Shown piece after piece: positions 21,684-33,167 of a DNA stretch of 64,000 bases. The number at the start of each line of letters is the position of its first letter. Positions within the stretch are counted from its first letter, which is position 1. The notes under the pieces are model-generated. The model did no database searches, had not been told where the DNA came from, and saw only the letters and a program-made list of their open reading frames with translations. Source of the DNA: Mycoplasmopsis anatis (GTDB lineage Bacteria > Bacillota_I > Bacilli_A > Mycoplasmatales > Metamycoplasmataceae); the NCBI RefSeq assembly GCF_900660655.1, contig NZ_LR215035.1, positions 620,001 to 684,000 of the forward strand, read 5' to 3'. Both the position numbers and the translations under genes were made by a program.

Positions 21684-22911
21684 ATTTATTTTTCATATTG
21701 ATTTTGACTCATACTTTGTAAGTGCTCTTAGAAGTATTTTTCCAGAATTAAAGGATAAACCTGTTGTTATAGCAACAAAATCAAGTAAAGCGATAATCAG
21801 CTCAGCTTCATATGAATTAAGAACATTAGGTATTAAAGCAGGTGACTCTGTTGCGACAGCATTAAAGAAAGAACCAAGGACTATAATTGTTGAACCGCGA
21901 TATGAACTTTTTAGTGCTTTAAGCAATGAAATCTTTAGACACTTATACAATAATTACACTAAAAAAATTGATGTAGGTTCAATAGATGAAGTATATCTAG
22001 ATATGAGCAAAATAGTAAATAATAAAATTAATGCAATTAATCTTGCAAAAAGCATCCAAAAGGAGATTTTAAATAAATTTAAAATTCCAATTTCAGTTGG
22101 CATTAGTCATACAAGATTTTATGCAAAAATGACAACAAATCTTGTTAAGCCTTTTGGTGTTGGTTTTACTGGGAAAAATGATATTGTTAAAAATTTTTAT
22201 TCATTAGATATATCAAAAATTTTTGGTATTGGTAAAAAATCCGAAACAAAACTTAAACTTTTAAATATAAATAAACTTGAAGATTTAGCTAATTTAGATG
22301 AACAAGATCCAATAGTAAAATCGGTAATTGGACAAAATGGTTTTAAGCTTATTTCTTCAATCAAAGGTCATGAACTATCTGAAATCGAAGACTTCAAGAG
22401 CGAAATTAAAGGAATAGGACTTGAAAGATACATAGCAGAAACTACTGATGATAAAGCATTTCTTGAAGATAAATTAAATTACTTTGCATGGAAAATTTCT
22501 TCGAAAATGCAAAATAGAAACCTTGTTACAAATAACATCGTTGTTGGACTACGCTTTGAAAATAAAACTTGATTTAACAAATCAATTAAATTACCAAACT
22601 ACACAAACGAATACAAAGAAATACTAAAGCATGGAAAAATTCTTTTAAATGTGGTTTTTGATGAAGATAAAATTGTTTATGGTATAAGACTTAGAGCTAA
22701 TGATTTATTGCCTAGTTTTAACGTATCGGTGAAGAGAAATTTATTTGAAACAGACGAAGAATCAATGGAAAAATCCGAAGTAGAAAAACTTGTAGAAGAT
22801 ATTAATTTTCAACTTAAAGGAAAGTTTTTACTAACAGGATCAGAACTAATGGAAAACAAAAAGAAGAAAAGACATCAACTAGAATTTATTGGTGAAGATA
22901 TTGAAGAATAA
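21670..22911 (+). CDS. dinB: DNA polymerase IV (Y-family)
   Basis: 413 aa with one TGA Trp at 22570. N-terminal FHIDFDSYFVSAL carries the first catalytic Asp. GSIDEVYLDMSKIV carries the catalytic DE pair, and SVGISHTRFYAKMTTNLVKPFG plus the HhH-like FGIGKKSETKLKLL complete the palm and thumb. A little-finger domain follows. It performs error-prone translesion synthesis without proofreading. It is translationally coupled to sufU. Confidence 0.92.
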
Positions 22912-22957
22912 AATATTACATTTTAGTAATATAATGTAAAATATAAAAGGAGAAATT

Positions 22958-24067
22958 ATGAGAATAGGTATTTATGGGGGAAGTTTTGACCCAATTCATA
23001 AAGGACATATAAAAATAGCTGAAATAGCCATAAAAGAACTAAACTTAGATAAGTTATTTTTTGTTCCAGCTTATATCTCACCTTTTAAAACTAATAAAAA
23101 TATTGTTTCTGCTGAACACAGAATAAATATGATTAATTTAGTTAAACCGGAAAAAACTGAAATTTGTGACTTTGAAATTAAAAGAAATAATCCAAGCTAC
23201 ACAATTGATACAGTTAAATATTTAAAAAATAAATATAAAGAAGATAATTTATTTTTAATAATTGGAAGCGATAATATTAATTTACTACACAAATGAAAAG
23301 ATATTGATGAAATTGCATCTCTTGTAAAAATTGCTGTTTTTAGAAGAACAAAAAATATTAACAAAACAAATATTAAAAAATACGATTGCTTACTATTACA
23401 AAATTCTATATATGAGTATTCATCTACAGAATTTAAAAAAGGATATTTAGATACTGTAGATAATAAAGTTATCAATTACATTGGTGAAAATAAATTGTAT
23501 TCGAAAGAATTAGTTCACAATATGTTAAGTGCTAAAAGAGCCAAACATTGCGTTGCTACTGCAGAATTTGCAACATCATTAGCTAAAAGCGTTGGATATG
23601 ATGCTAAAAAAGCTTACTTTGCTGGTTTATTTCATGATATTGCTAAAGAGTGAGAGCCTAATAAGTCATTAGAATTTATAAGAAGCATTTTAGGAGAAGA
23701 AGTTAATGTTCCAAAGCATGAACTTCATCAAATCTCTGGTTCACTTTGAGTTAAATATATTTATAAAATAAATGATGAGGATATAACTCATGCAATAAGA
23801 GTGCACACAACAATGAACGAAAATGGTGTATCTAAATTAAATACACTAGACAAGATTATATATATTGCTGACAAAATTTGTATGGGCAGAAAGTTTCCTG
23901 GAATCCAAAAATTAAGGGAAATCGTTCATGAAGACTTAAATAAAGGTTTTGCATTAGTTGTTAAAAAAACATATATGTTTGAGAAAGAAAAAGGTACAAA
24001 ATTCTCTGATTGACAAGAAAAAATTTACCTAGACTACATTAAAGAGGTTGAAAATTATGAAGCATAG
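22958..24067 (+). CDS. nadD: Nicotinate-nucleotide adenylyltransferase fused to YqeK-like HD hydrolase
   Basis: 369 aa. Residues 1 to about 180 are NadD (GIYGGSFDPIHKGHIKIAE; IIGSDN; EYSSTEF replacing the usual SSTxIR). Residues about 190-369 are an HD domain of the YqeK type (AKHCVATAEFATSLA; GLFHDIAKEW with the HD pair; HELHQISG; RVHTTMNENG; KIIYIADKI). NadD makes nicotinate adenine dinucleotide. YqeK-type enzymes cleave diadenosine tetraphosphate. The fusion also occurs in other mycoplasmas, for example the M. genitalium MG240 family. It overlaps the following gene by 11 nt. Confidence 0.93.
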
Positions 24068-25886
24068 ATTACAAAAAATCCTTTCTGAATCTGGTATAGC
24101 ATCAAGAAGAAATTCAGAACAATTAATCAAAGATGGCAGAGTAAAATTAAACGGTAAAATAGCAACTTTAGGAGACAAAGCTTCATTTGGTGATGAAATT
24201 TTAGTAGATGATAAACCAATTAAGCGAGAAGAAAAAGTCTACTTTGTAATGAATAAACCTCCCAAAACTGTTTGTACATTAAAAGATAATTTTAATAGAA
24301 CAACTGTTACAAGTTTAGTTGATACAAAAGCTAAAATTTTTCCTGTAGGTAGATTAGATTACGACACAACAGGTGTTCTACTTTTAACAAATGATGGCGA
24401 TTTGTGTAATAAATTAATTCACCCAAGATATCAAATTTTAAGAAAATATAGAGCTAGATTGGATGAACCACTTACTAGTGAAGAACTTAAAACATTAAAT
24501 AAACCTGTTTTAATTAAAAACAAACCTTCATTCCAAAAGGTTGAACAATTAGATACTAAAACATATTTAGTTTCTCTTTCAGTAGGAACTTATCACCATG
24601 TCAAAGAATTGTTTGAAACCGTATCAAGAAAGGTAATAAACCTTAAAAGGGTTGAATTTGCGGGAATAACATGTGAAAAAATACCTGTGGGAGAATATAG
24701 AAAACTTAATTTTAAAGAAGTTAGAATGTTAAAAGTTTTAATAGAGGAGAAAAATGAAAAAATAAAAAAATTTAGTTTATTTTTTGCTTCAATTTCTCCA
24801 TTTATTTTAATGACTCAAAGTTGCTTCAATTCGAGTTTTGATAGAAAAGCTGAATCAGAAAATAAAGAATTTGAAAGCAAGATTAAAAACTACCTTTCAA
24901 GAATTGAACTTAAAAACAATGAATTTAAGAATTTCTTAAACAATAAAAACAATCCAAATATCCCATTAAATAATATTAAAGATTTTTATGAAGAGCCTAA
25001 CAACATAGCGATTGAATTATCTACTCATCTAAATAATTTTATTAGTGAATTATCTAAATCTAGAAGTGATTTAGTTGAATTTAACAAATTAAATATATTA
25101 ATTGAACCTTCGTTGGAAGAAAATGAAAATAAATTAGTTGATTTAATTAATAAATTGAATTTTATTAGTAATGATGTAAAGAAACTTGTTGAAGAAAAAC
25201 AAAATCTAACAAAGAATGATGACGATGCATATTCAACTTTAATACAAGATATTAAAAATCACCTTTCTGGAGGGCTTTTTGTTGGTCAAACACAAAACAA
25301 TACAATAAAATTCTTCAAGGATTCTATTAATTTATTATTACACTTACCTTTAGGTGAAGATTGTGATTGCAGAAACATTTTTTATAAGTCCAATTATTAT
25401 GATTCAAGTGTGATTGATGTAAATTATAATCTTATCAAAGCATACTTAGGATTTAACTCCGAAAATGGCAACACTTCAGAAGAAGAATATCAAAAATTAC
25501 TAAAAATACACACACACGCTCTAGCAAACATCATTAGAGAATGATTATTTATTACAGTTGAAAATGATGATAATCAAAAAAATGCTAGATTTAGACTAAA
25601 TCAATGAGTTGATTCAATTAAAAATGATAGCAAAACATTAAATTACATAAATTCAAATGAAAAACTAAAAAGCTTATTTGAAATTATATCTTTAAGTTTG
25701 GATGCATTAAATAAATCTATTCAAGAAATTAACAGTAATAATTCAGGCAAATATCCTTTTGATAAATTTCTAAGTTTTATTGTAGATGTTGACAAAGACT
25801 CAAAAACACTTAATGATGGTATTATGGGTCAATTAAACAATACAATTAATGAATTTTATCAATTTTTGGATAGTAAAGGACAATAG
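24057..25886 (+). CDS. RsuA/RluB-family pseudouridine synthase, in frame with a lipoprotein
   Basis: As written, one 609-codon frame runs from ATG 24057 to TAA at 25884. Residues about 1-236 are a complete pseudouridine synthase: S4 domain (RLQKILSESGIASRRNSEQLI), catalytic GRLDYDTTGVLLLTNDGDL with its Asp, and a normal family end near LKVLIEEKNEK. The remainder is a different protein with its own Shine-Dalgarno and signal peptide (see 24754-25886). The join sits at an A6-T-A7 stretch. One extra A at 24757-24762 would end the synthase with TAA and put the lipoprotein ATG in frame. A real fusion, phase variation or a sequencing error are all possible; two ancestral genes are the best reading. 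Confidence 0.85.
24754..25886 (+). CDS. Hypothetical surface lipoprotein, out of frame at its own start codon
   Basis: GAGGAG at 24744-24749 precedes ATG at 24754, but this ATG meets TAA after three codons. The longer frame encodes, shortly after, KKFSLFFASISPFILMTQSC, a classical lipoprotein signal with lipobox and Cys near residue 24 of the expected protein. The mature part (about 350 aa) is Asn/Lys/Glu-rich, helical and without recognisable domains, with TGA Trp codons at 25542 and 25605. It would be anchored outside the membrane after SecA export and Lsp cleavage. Only the N-terminal frame is lost. A bidirectional terminator follows. Confidence 0.7.
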
Positions 25887-25904
25887 TAATTCTGTCGCAA
25901 AAAT

Positions 25905-25936
25905 AAAAGTTGACTAATAATATAACGTCAACTTTT
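25905..25936. terminator. Bidirectional terminator
   Basis: Perfect 10-bp stem AAAAGTTGAC/GTCAACTTTT around a 12-nt loop, between convergent genes. The same stem recurs at 34530-34562. Confidence 0.85.
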
Positions 25937-25964
25937 ATATTACAATTTTATTCAATTTGAACTA

Positions 25965-26345
25965 TTATTTTTTTATCAATTCATTATTGTATGATAAAAA
26001 AGCGCTATTTACTATCCATTCTTTAATTTTTTCTGTTGAAGTATTAGACATAGTCATAGCTATTCTTATTAATGCCTTAATATTAGCAGCTTCATATTTT
26101 TTAGTTGTTGGAGTAAGTTTTCCTGCTGTGAATTCATTAATCTTTATTAATACCATTTCATCAAAAATTTTACTTTCTTCATAAATTAATCTCTTTTTAA
26201 TCATTTGTCAATGAATTTCAGGATTCTCGTTTTCACCAATCAAGGTTTTAATAAAATCAACAATCACATAATATCTCATGTGATTTTTAGGATTTACTCT
26301 TGATCTGATTTTTTCATTATCAACTATTCTTTTCAATTCATTCAT
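25965..26345 (-). CDS. Short BRO-N/DinD-like domain protein
   Basis: 126 aa. The order YYVIVDFIKTLI, ENPEIHWQMIKKRL, FTAGKLTPTTKKYEAANIKALI, then TEKIKEWI matches the pattern of BRO/antirepressor and DinD proteins (W..IK.RL, DGK...TD, A..E.L.RL, P.KE.WL). Those families are common on phages and in DNA-damage genes. No further domain is present. ATG at 26345 has GAGGAT upstream. It may be a phage-derived remnant or a stand-alone domain; its function is unknown. Confidence 0.5.
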
Positions 26346-26397
26346 AGATCCTCAATTTAATTATACTTTTAATTTACTAAAATACAGACAAATATAA

Positions 26398-26428
26398 AAA
26401 AATAGGAATTTTTCCACAAAAATTCCAC
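26398..26428 (-). terminator. Terminator after the topA-associated membrane gene
   Basis: Minus-strand stem GGAATTTTT/AAAAATTCC with loop GTGG, followed by a T-rich tract. Confidence 0.75.
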
Positions 26429-26434
26429 TTTTAA

Positions 26435-26902
26435 CTATGTTGAACTGAAACTGTTATTTATCATAAAAAATTGTAGTGTTTTTGCATCATTATCTTTTTT
26501 ACCGTTATATAAGATATGAATGATTCTTTTATTTTCATCAATTAAATTAATAAATTTATTATTATCAGTTATTTTAAGTAATTGTTGATTAAACACTTCA
26601 ATAAATAATAAAGCTTTTCTACCAAAAAACATGAATAGCAAGCCTTTGAAAAATTTTGATTTTTTAATGATTATTTTGTAATTTAAGCAAATTATAACTA
26701 TTTTCTTGTTTGTGAAAAAGAATAATAGAAAGAAAAAAACTCAACTAATTAAACATATCAATGAAATAAACAATGATAAATAATTATGCGTTGAAAACGC
26801 CATATATGTTCCCCATCAAACAAAAAGAACTATTAATATTAGAATTACTATATTTATATATAATCAAAAATTAAATTTTTGATAGTAATTTTTATTCTTC
26901 AT
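26435..26902 (-). CDS. Hypothetical two-TM membrane protein coupled to topA
   Basis: 155 aa with three TGA Trp codons. Two membrane segments are at about 14-35 (INIVILILIVLFVWWGTYMA) and 42-65. A cytoplasmic C-terminal domain of about 85 residues ends NNSFSST. ATG at 26902 lies inside the last codons of topA (11-nt overlap), so it is made from the same mRNA. The fold of the soluble part, with alternating strand-like stretches (KIVIICLNYKIIIKKSKFFKG), resembles PH/YdbS-like membrane proteins. This is only a weak impression. Confidence 0.65.
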
Positions 26903-28742
26903 CTTTTGTTTCTTCTAAAACTTTAAGTTCTTCGTTTGATATACTACGTGTATATTTACAATTTGGGAAGTTTTTACATCCTACAAATTTTTGCTTTTTC
27001 TTGTTTCTTCTAATAACAAGAATTCCTGAATCTTCTGGACATGACTCTTCTAAAGCAATTTGAGTTAGAATTGTTTTTTCCATTGTATCTTTTGCTTTAT
27101 CAAAAGTATCATTAAATTTTTCTCAAAAACTAGTCATAACAATATTTTTTGAAACTTTTTCTTCAGCAATTAAGTCAAGTTCATCTTCAACTTTAGCAGT
27201 ATACTCTTCATTAATTATATTGCTAAATGAAGTAGTTAACTTATCAATAACATTTTTCCCAAAAACTGTTGGAATTAAAGATGAAGATTTTGAAACAACA
27301 TATTCTCTATCTTTGATAATCTTAACAGTTGTTGCAAATGTTGATGGACGTCCTACTTTTATCTTATCCAACATTTCAATTAATGAACCATCAGTGTATC
27401 TTGGTGCTGGTTTGGTTTCATGGTCAGTAAATTTAAACTCTTTTACCTTAACTTCTTGATTTAACTCATAGTTAGGATCATTTAATTCAACTTCTTTTTC
27501 ATCATCTATAATGTAATATCCATCAAATTTAATTGATGAAAAATTATTTTTAAATTTATACTCACCATTCTCATATGTGTATGTCTTAATTGTTCTAATA
27601 GGTTGAGAAATCAATGATTGCATTGTAATTTTATAAATTAGTTTATAAATTGCATACTCTTGTTTTGTCATTTCTGGATATAAAGCAACAGCTTTTTCAG
27701 GAGTTAGTTCAATATCAGTAGGTCTTATAGCTTCATGGGCATCTTGATCACCAGAAAATCCTTTTACTTCAGAAGCGATATATTCTTTTCCAAATTGTTT
27801 CTCAATATAAATCTTAGCAACATCAATAAAGCTTTGACTAAGTCTTGATGAATCAGTACGTGGGTATGATATAAGTCCACCATCTCCAAACCCTTCATAA
27901 AGTTTTTGAGCAGCTGATTGTGTAACTTGCGCAGAATAAGGACTCTTTTTATATAAAGCAGCTTGCTTTAATGGTGTTACTGAAGCCATTTTTTTATCAA
28001 CAACATTAATATCAATAACCTTTATTATTTTCTTTGCTGTTTCAAAATGTTTTTTAATTGCATCAATTTCACTAGGTAAAATTCAATCTCTTTTATCGCT
28101 TGGATTGTTTGAATTAATATAGTTGGCCACTACTTTAGATTGACATAAAGCTTCCAATTTAAAATATTGTTCCGGAATAAAAGATTCAATCTCTCTTTCT
28201 CTATCAACAACTAATTTTAGTGCAATAGATTGAACACGTCCAGCACTAGCTTTAGTTGGTGAATTAGATATTTTTTGATTTATTAGATAACTAAGCCTAA
28301 ATCCAATAATTCTATCAAGCATTCTTCTTGCTTTTTGTGCTTCAACAAGATTATAATCTATCAATCCAGGTTTTTCAATGGCCTTCAAAATAGCATTTTT
28401 GGTGATTTCATTATATTTGATTCTATTGTATTTATCTTTAACGTCAAGATATTCAACGAGATGCTCACCGATTGCTTCTCCTTCACGGTCAGGGTCAGTT
28501 GCAATAAAAATTCGGTCACACTTTTTGGCTAAAGTTTTTAATTTCTTTATTAACTCTTTTTTACCTTTTTCTAAGGTATATGATGGTTCTCAAGTATCAA
28601 TATTTATTCCTAAACCATATTGACCACTAGTTTTTAGCTTAGCGATATGACCAACGCTAGCTTCAACTATATAATCCTCACCTAATATTTTTTTAATTGT
28701 ATTTACTTTATTAGGTGACTCCACAATAACTAATGTTTTCAT
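26892..28742 (-). CDS. topA: DNA topoisomerase I
   Basis: 616 aa. Toprim domain: [19 protein letters not shown], then DPDREGEAI-type acidic motif coded near 28480-28500. The catalytic Tyr lies in [33 protein letters not shown] follows, and one incomplete zinc-ribbon sits at the C-terminus ([12 protein letters not shown], with only part of the usual four Cys). It relaxes negative supercoils. ATG at 28742 is chosen because [12 protein letters not shown] is the conserved family start; the upstream in-frame extension lacks homology. It overlaps the downstream membrane-protein gene. Confidence 0.94.
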
Positions 28743-28805
28743 ATATTTAATATTTATACCACAATTTACAAAATTCAATAATATATTGATTTTTTCTATT
28801 GAACA

Positions 28806-28836
28806 TAAATTAAAAATAGACTTATTTAAGTCTATT
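28806..28836 (-). terminator. Terminator of parC-rRNA methyltransferase operon
   Basis: Minus-strand stem AATAGACTT/AAGTCTATT with a short AAAT loop, followed by TTTAATTT. It overlaps the methyltransferase stop codon. Confidence 0.75.
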
Positions 28837-30136
28837 CATTTAGCGATAATATTGCAACAGTTTCAAAGTGCATGGTATGAGCAAAAATATCATAAGCTTT
28901 ATAAAAATCAATTTTATATTCTTTTAGTAGAAATTCTAAGTCCCTTAATTGAGTTTTAAAATCGCAAGAAATATAAATTAATTGACTCGGTTTTCATTCC
29001 AAAATTTTTTCTATTAATTCTTTATCAATTCCAGATCTTGGAGGATCTAAAACTAATGTTGTCTTTGAAAAATTAAAGTTTCTCTTTTCGATTTTTTTAG
29101 CGTCTCCAACAATATATTTGTTATTTATTAGTGGAATATTATTAATCAATAAATTTTTTGATGAGATTTTTATTGCATTTTGATTAATTTCTATTCCATA
29201 AAGACTGATATTGTCTCGATATAATGAAATGCCTAGAGTTCCAACACCACAATATAAGTCAATCAGTTGATTGTTATTCCTATTAAAATACTTACTAATA
29301 TCATCAATAATTTGAGAAAAACTTAGCGTATCGATTTGAAAAAAAGAGTCAATGTCTACATGAAACTCTTTAGAGTTTAATGTAATTTTAATTTCATTAT
29401 TTGAAAACTTCTTAGCAAACAATACTCTGTTTCTATTATTTACTATTTGTATCTCGTGAACGTTAATGTTATTAAAAAGTGTTTTTATTTCATTTGCATC
29501 AATTTTATTATTATTAACCAAAAGTTTTACAACACACTCGTCATTATCGTAAATTCTTCCGATTATTTCATAAATATCTAGGTATTTTAGTCTATCTAAA
29601 GCTTTTAAGATCTGCTTTATATTACTAAACAATTTTTCATTGTCGACAATTGGGCATTCGCTAATTTCTACCAATTCATTAGTATTAAAAACATAACTAA
29701 ACAAAGTGTTTATATTTTTAACTTTTCTTACAACAAATTTTGATTTATTACGATAATTATTAATATTTTTAGATTTACTAATTTTTATTTCTTCACTTAA
29801 TAAATTGGGAAATTTTCAATTAAAAAACTTATTAATTAATTCAGACTTCAATCTTACTTGTTCGTCATATTCTAATCCATATAAAGGAGCAGAACCTGAA
29901 ATTGTATAAAACATATCTGTTTTTTCTCTTTTATTGGATGTTTGCAAATATTTAATAATTGACCCAAAAGAGTAATTTGAAAGAACTTTATTTATCTTAA
30001 CTATGGCTCTTTCTCCAGTAAATAAACCAAGTACAAAAATTGGTTTTCCATCAAAAAAGCATTTTCCTAAGCCTTCATAAGTTATTTCAGTACATTCTAA
30101 TTCAATAATAGAATTCACTTCCAATTTATTTTTCAT
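28832..30136 (-). CDS. 23S rRNA (uracil-5-)-methyltransferase RlmD/RlmCD-like
   Basis: 434 aa. An N-terminal TRAM domain (about 1-60, [21 protein letters not shown]) precedes the SAM-binding part: [36 protein letters not shown]. The catalytic Cys is in the [13 protein letters not shown] region. The [4Fe-4S] Cys cluster of Gram-negative RumA is missing, as in Gram-positive RlmCD. It makes 5-methyluridine in 23S rRNA, or possibly in tRNA. The start overlaps the parC end by 11 nt. Confidence 0.88.
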
Positions 30137-32693
30137 TTAATGTCTTTTCTATTTTTGCTAATAATTCTTCAATATTGGAATCTAACATATCAATCTTTTT
30201 ATTAACATCTTCAATTATTTCAATGTCACTTTGATTATCTGACTGAAAGCTGATCTCTTCTTTAATTGTCTTTTGAGTTTTTTTAATAACACCATTAGCA
30301 AAGTTATCAATCTTTATCTTAGAGAATTTATCATCAGTTTTGGAAAATGAATATTGCTTAATAGAATCAAGATGTGTGAAACCTTCTTTATCTCTTACTA
30401 AAATTACATCGCTGTCTCTTGTTGAATAAATTTCATTAATAATATATGGATCGAATTTTCTATTTTTGAATAATAATTTACCTCTATTATTTTTAGAAAC
30501 GTAGAGAATATCTTTAGCACGTATTTTTTTAATCATTCCATCATCTGTTAAAAGAGTTAAAACATCATTATTTTGAGCCACAGTAAAGGCGACGATATAA
30601 TCATTATTTGCTAAATTAGATCCTTTAATACCTTTGGCTTTAGTTCCGTAAATATTTATATCATTTTCAGTGTATTTATTACATAAACCAAAGCTGGAAA
30701 CTAGAATAACATCCTTTGAACCATTACTTAAACAAGCATTAACAACTCGATCATCAGCAGATATATTTATTGCAGTATAAGTTTTTACAGTTCTGGTTAC
30801 TTCAAATTCCTTTATTGGTGTTCTTTTTACTATACCATTTCTTGTGGCGATAGTCACAAATAAATTGCTATTTCAATCGCTAACTTCTATAACACTAACT
30901 ACTACTTCACCACTTTGTAAATCTACAAAGTCTGAAAGATGAACTCCATTTTCCTTTCACTTACACTCTTCAATTTTATAAATAGGGATAATAGCATAAT
31001 TACCAAAGTTAGTAAATATTAAGAGTGTATCCATTGTATTTACTTGATTGTAAAATGTTAAATAATCTTCATCCTTAAGAACATATGTAGAAAAATCATT
31101 CGACTCAATAACTTTTTGGCTCAGACGTTTAATATATCCAAATTTAGAAATTGCTACATTGATAATTTCTTCTTTGATTAAGTCTTTTTCATCATAATCA
31201 AAACTGTATTCTCTATCTGCAATTTGAGTTCTTCTAGGTGTAGGAAATTCATTTTTTAATTCTTTTAGTAGATTAATTAAATAAAAAATAAATTTATCAT
31301 TATTTTCTAATAAAGAATTAATATAACTGATTTCATTTTCTAAATAATCTTTTTCATTATTAAACTCATTATAATCGGTCTTTGATAATTTATAGAGTCT
31401 TAATTCTGCAATTGCTGTTGCTTGGTTTTTGGTGAAGCCAAAAACATTCATCAAATCATTTATAACACCAATCTTTGAACCTTCACTTTTTCTAATAACT
31501 TCAATAATTTGATCAGTTATTTCTGTTACTTTAAGAAAACCCAAAACAATTTCTAATCTTAGTTTATGCTTTTCCAAATCATAAGTAAGAGTTTTAGTCT
31601 TAATATCAGTTATATGCTCAATGTATGAATCAATCAAATTATTTAAATTAAGTAATTGAGGTGAATTATTTTTAATAACCATATTGTTATAACTATAATT
31701 AATTTGTAATTTAGTCTTTGAGAATAAATATCTCATAATGCTTTTTTCATTAGCATCTTTATCAAGGGTTATTACAATTTTGATCCCTTCACGATCTGAT
31801 TGGTCCTTAATTTCTAAAACACCATCAATTTCATTTTGTGAAATTAGTACATCAATTGAATAAACCAAATCAGATTTAACTACTCCAAATGGTATTTCAG
31901 TGATTTCAATATACTTATTTTTATTATCGTTAGTAATTGTGAATTTTGAAAAAAGTTGAATTTTATTTTTTATAGTTCGACCGGTATCGAATGATTCTTC
32001 AATCCCTTTTGTCCCATAAATTACTCCACCAGTTGGAAAATCAGGACCTTTTACAATTGAGAGTAATTGAGAAAATGATAAATTAGGATTTTGTAATTTA
32101 GCAATAGTAGCATCAATAATCTCTTCAAAATTATGTGGAGGCATTTCGGTAGCCATACCAATTGCAATCCCTGTTGTTCCATTGATTAATAAATTCGGAA
32201 AAATTGAAGGAAGTACAGCAGGTTCAAACTCAGAATCGTCAAAGTTGGGAACAAAATTAACAGGATTTTTCTTTAATTCACCCAAAATTAATTCGGCCAC
32301 CTTACTCATTCTTGCTTCAGTATAACGCATAGCAGCGGCTCCATCGTTGTCAATTGAGCCAACATTACCGTGCATATCAACAAGAGGCATGGCATTTTTT
32401 CATCATTGTGCCATATTAACCATAGCTTCGTAAACTGAACTATCACCATGAGGATGAAATCTACCAATTACATCGCCAACAACACGAGCTGATTTTTTGA
32501 ATGGTTTATTATGAAAAAGTCCCAATTCATACATTGAGTACAAAATTCTTCTTTGCACAGGTTTTAGACCATCTCTTACATCAGGAAGAGCTCTTTGTTG
32601 AATGATATACTTAGAATATCTCCCGAATCTATCGGCCATAATTTTGTCTAATGATTCATTAATTATCTTTTCAATTACATTATTTTTATCCAT
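30126..32693 (-). CDS. parC: DNA topoisomerase IV subunit A
   Basis: 855 aa with TGA Trp codons. The breakage-reunion domain shows [40 protein letters not shown], and [16 protein letters not shown] with the catalytic Tyr. The C-terminal half has degenerate beta-pinwheel repeats (about 500-780) and a Glu/Lys-rich tail. [20 protein letters not shown] and the absence of a GyrA box favour ParC over GyrA. It decatenates daughter chromosomes together with ParE. Usually parE sits just upstream, but here the upstream neighbour is the divergent hup gene, so parE must be elsewhere. Confidence 0.9.
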
Positions 32694-32885
32694 GTTTTAC
32701 CTTTTTTATTAACTAATTATATATTATTTTATAGTATCAATTTGAGTTAAATTTTTCACATTTTTTATAATTTGACTCATTTTTTGTCAAATAAGCGTTA
32801 AATTTTGTGTATTTTAGCTAAATTTACCTATTTTTTAGTATAAAAAGGAAAAAAATTTTGTAAAATAATATTGAAAAGAGGACTT
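32694..32885. promoter_or_regulatory. Divergent parC/hup promoter region
   Basis: 192 bp, extremely AT-rich, holding promoters for both genes. On the + strand TAAAAT lies near 32861, followed by AATATTG. TTTGAG/TTTGAC elements at about 32740-32790 form imperfect inverted copies. No coding potential is seen. Confidence 0.4.
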
Positions 32886-33167
32886 ATGACAAAAAAAGAA
32901 TTTATTAGTAAAATCGCTGAAAGATGCGACGTTCCAGTAAAAGAAGTAGATAAATTTTTCGATGCGTTCGTTTTTGTTCTTAAAGAAGAATTAATTGCTG
33001 AAGAAAGAGTTCAACTTTCTGATTTAGGAACATTTACAACACAAATCAAACGTGGACGTACAACAACAAATCCTTTTAGTCCTACTAAAGAAGTGATTAC
33101 TGTTCCTGAAAAACGTGTTGTTAAGTATAAACCATCAAAATATTTACGTGAATTAGTTGACTTTTAA
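32886..33167 (+). CDS. hup: HU-family DNA-binding protein
   Basis: 93 aa. It starts MTKKEFISKIAERCDVPVKEVDKFFDAF and has LSDLGTFTTQIKRGRTTTNP at the base of the DNA-binding arm, then ITVPEKRVVKYKPSKYLRELV. A dimeric nucleoid protein. ATG at 32886 is preferred to the TTG 15 nt upstream because GAGG lies just before it and the N-terminus then matches HU. The stop codon overlaps that of the convergent recU by 2 nt. Confidence 0.93.
   Translation: MTKKEFISKIAERCDVPVKEVDKFFDAFVFVLKEELIAEERVQLSDLGTFTTQIKRGRTTTNPFSPTKEVITVPEKRVVKYKPSKYLRELVDF

Noticed and set aside
32871-32885. TTG start for HU giving five extra residues
   Set aside because: The ATG at 32886 has GAGG immediately upstream and yields the conserved N-terminus.
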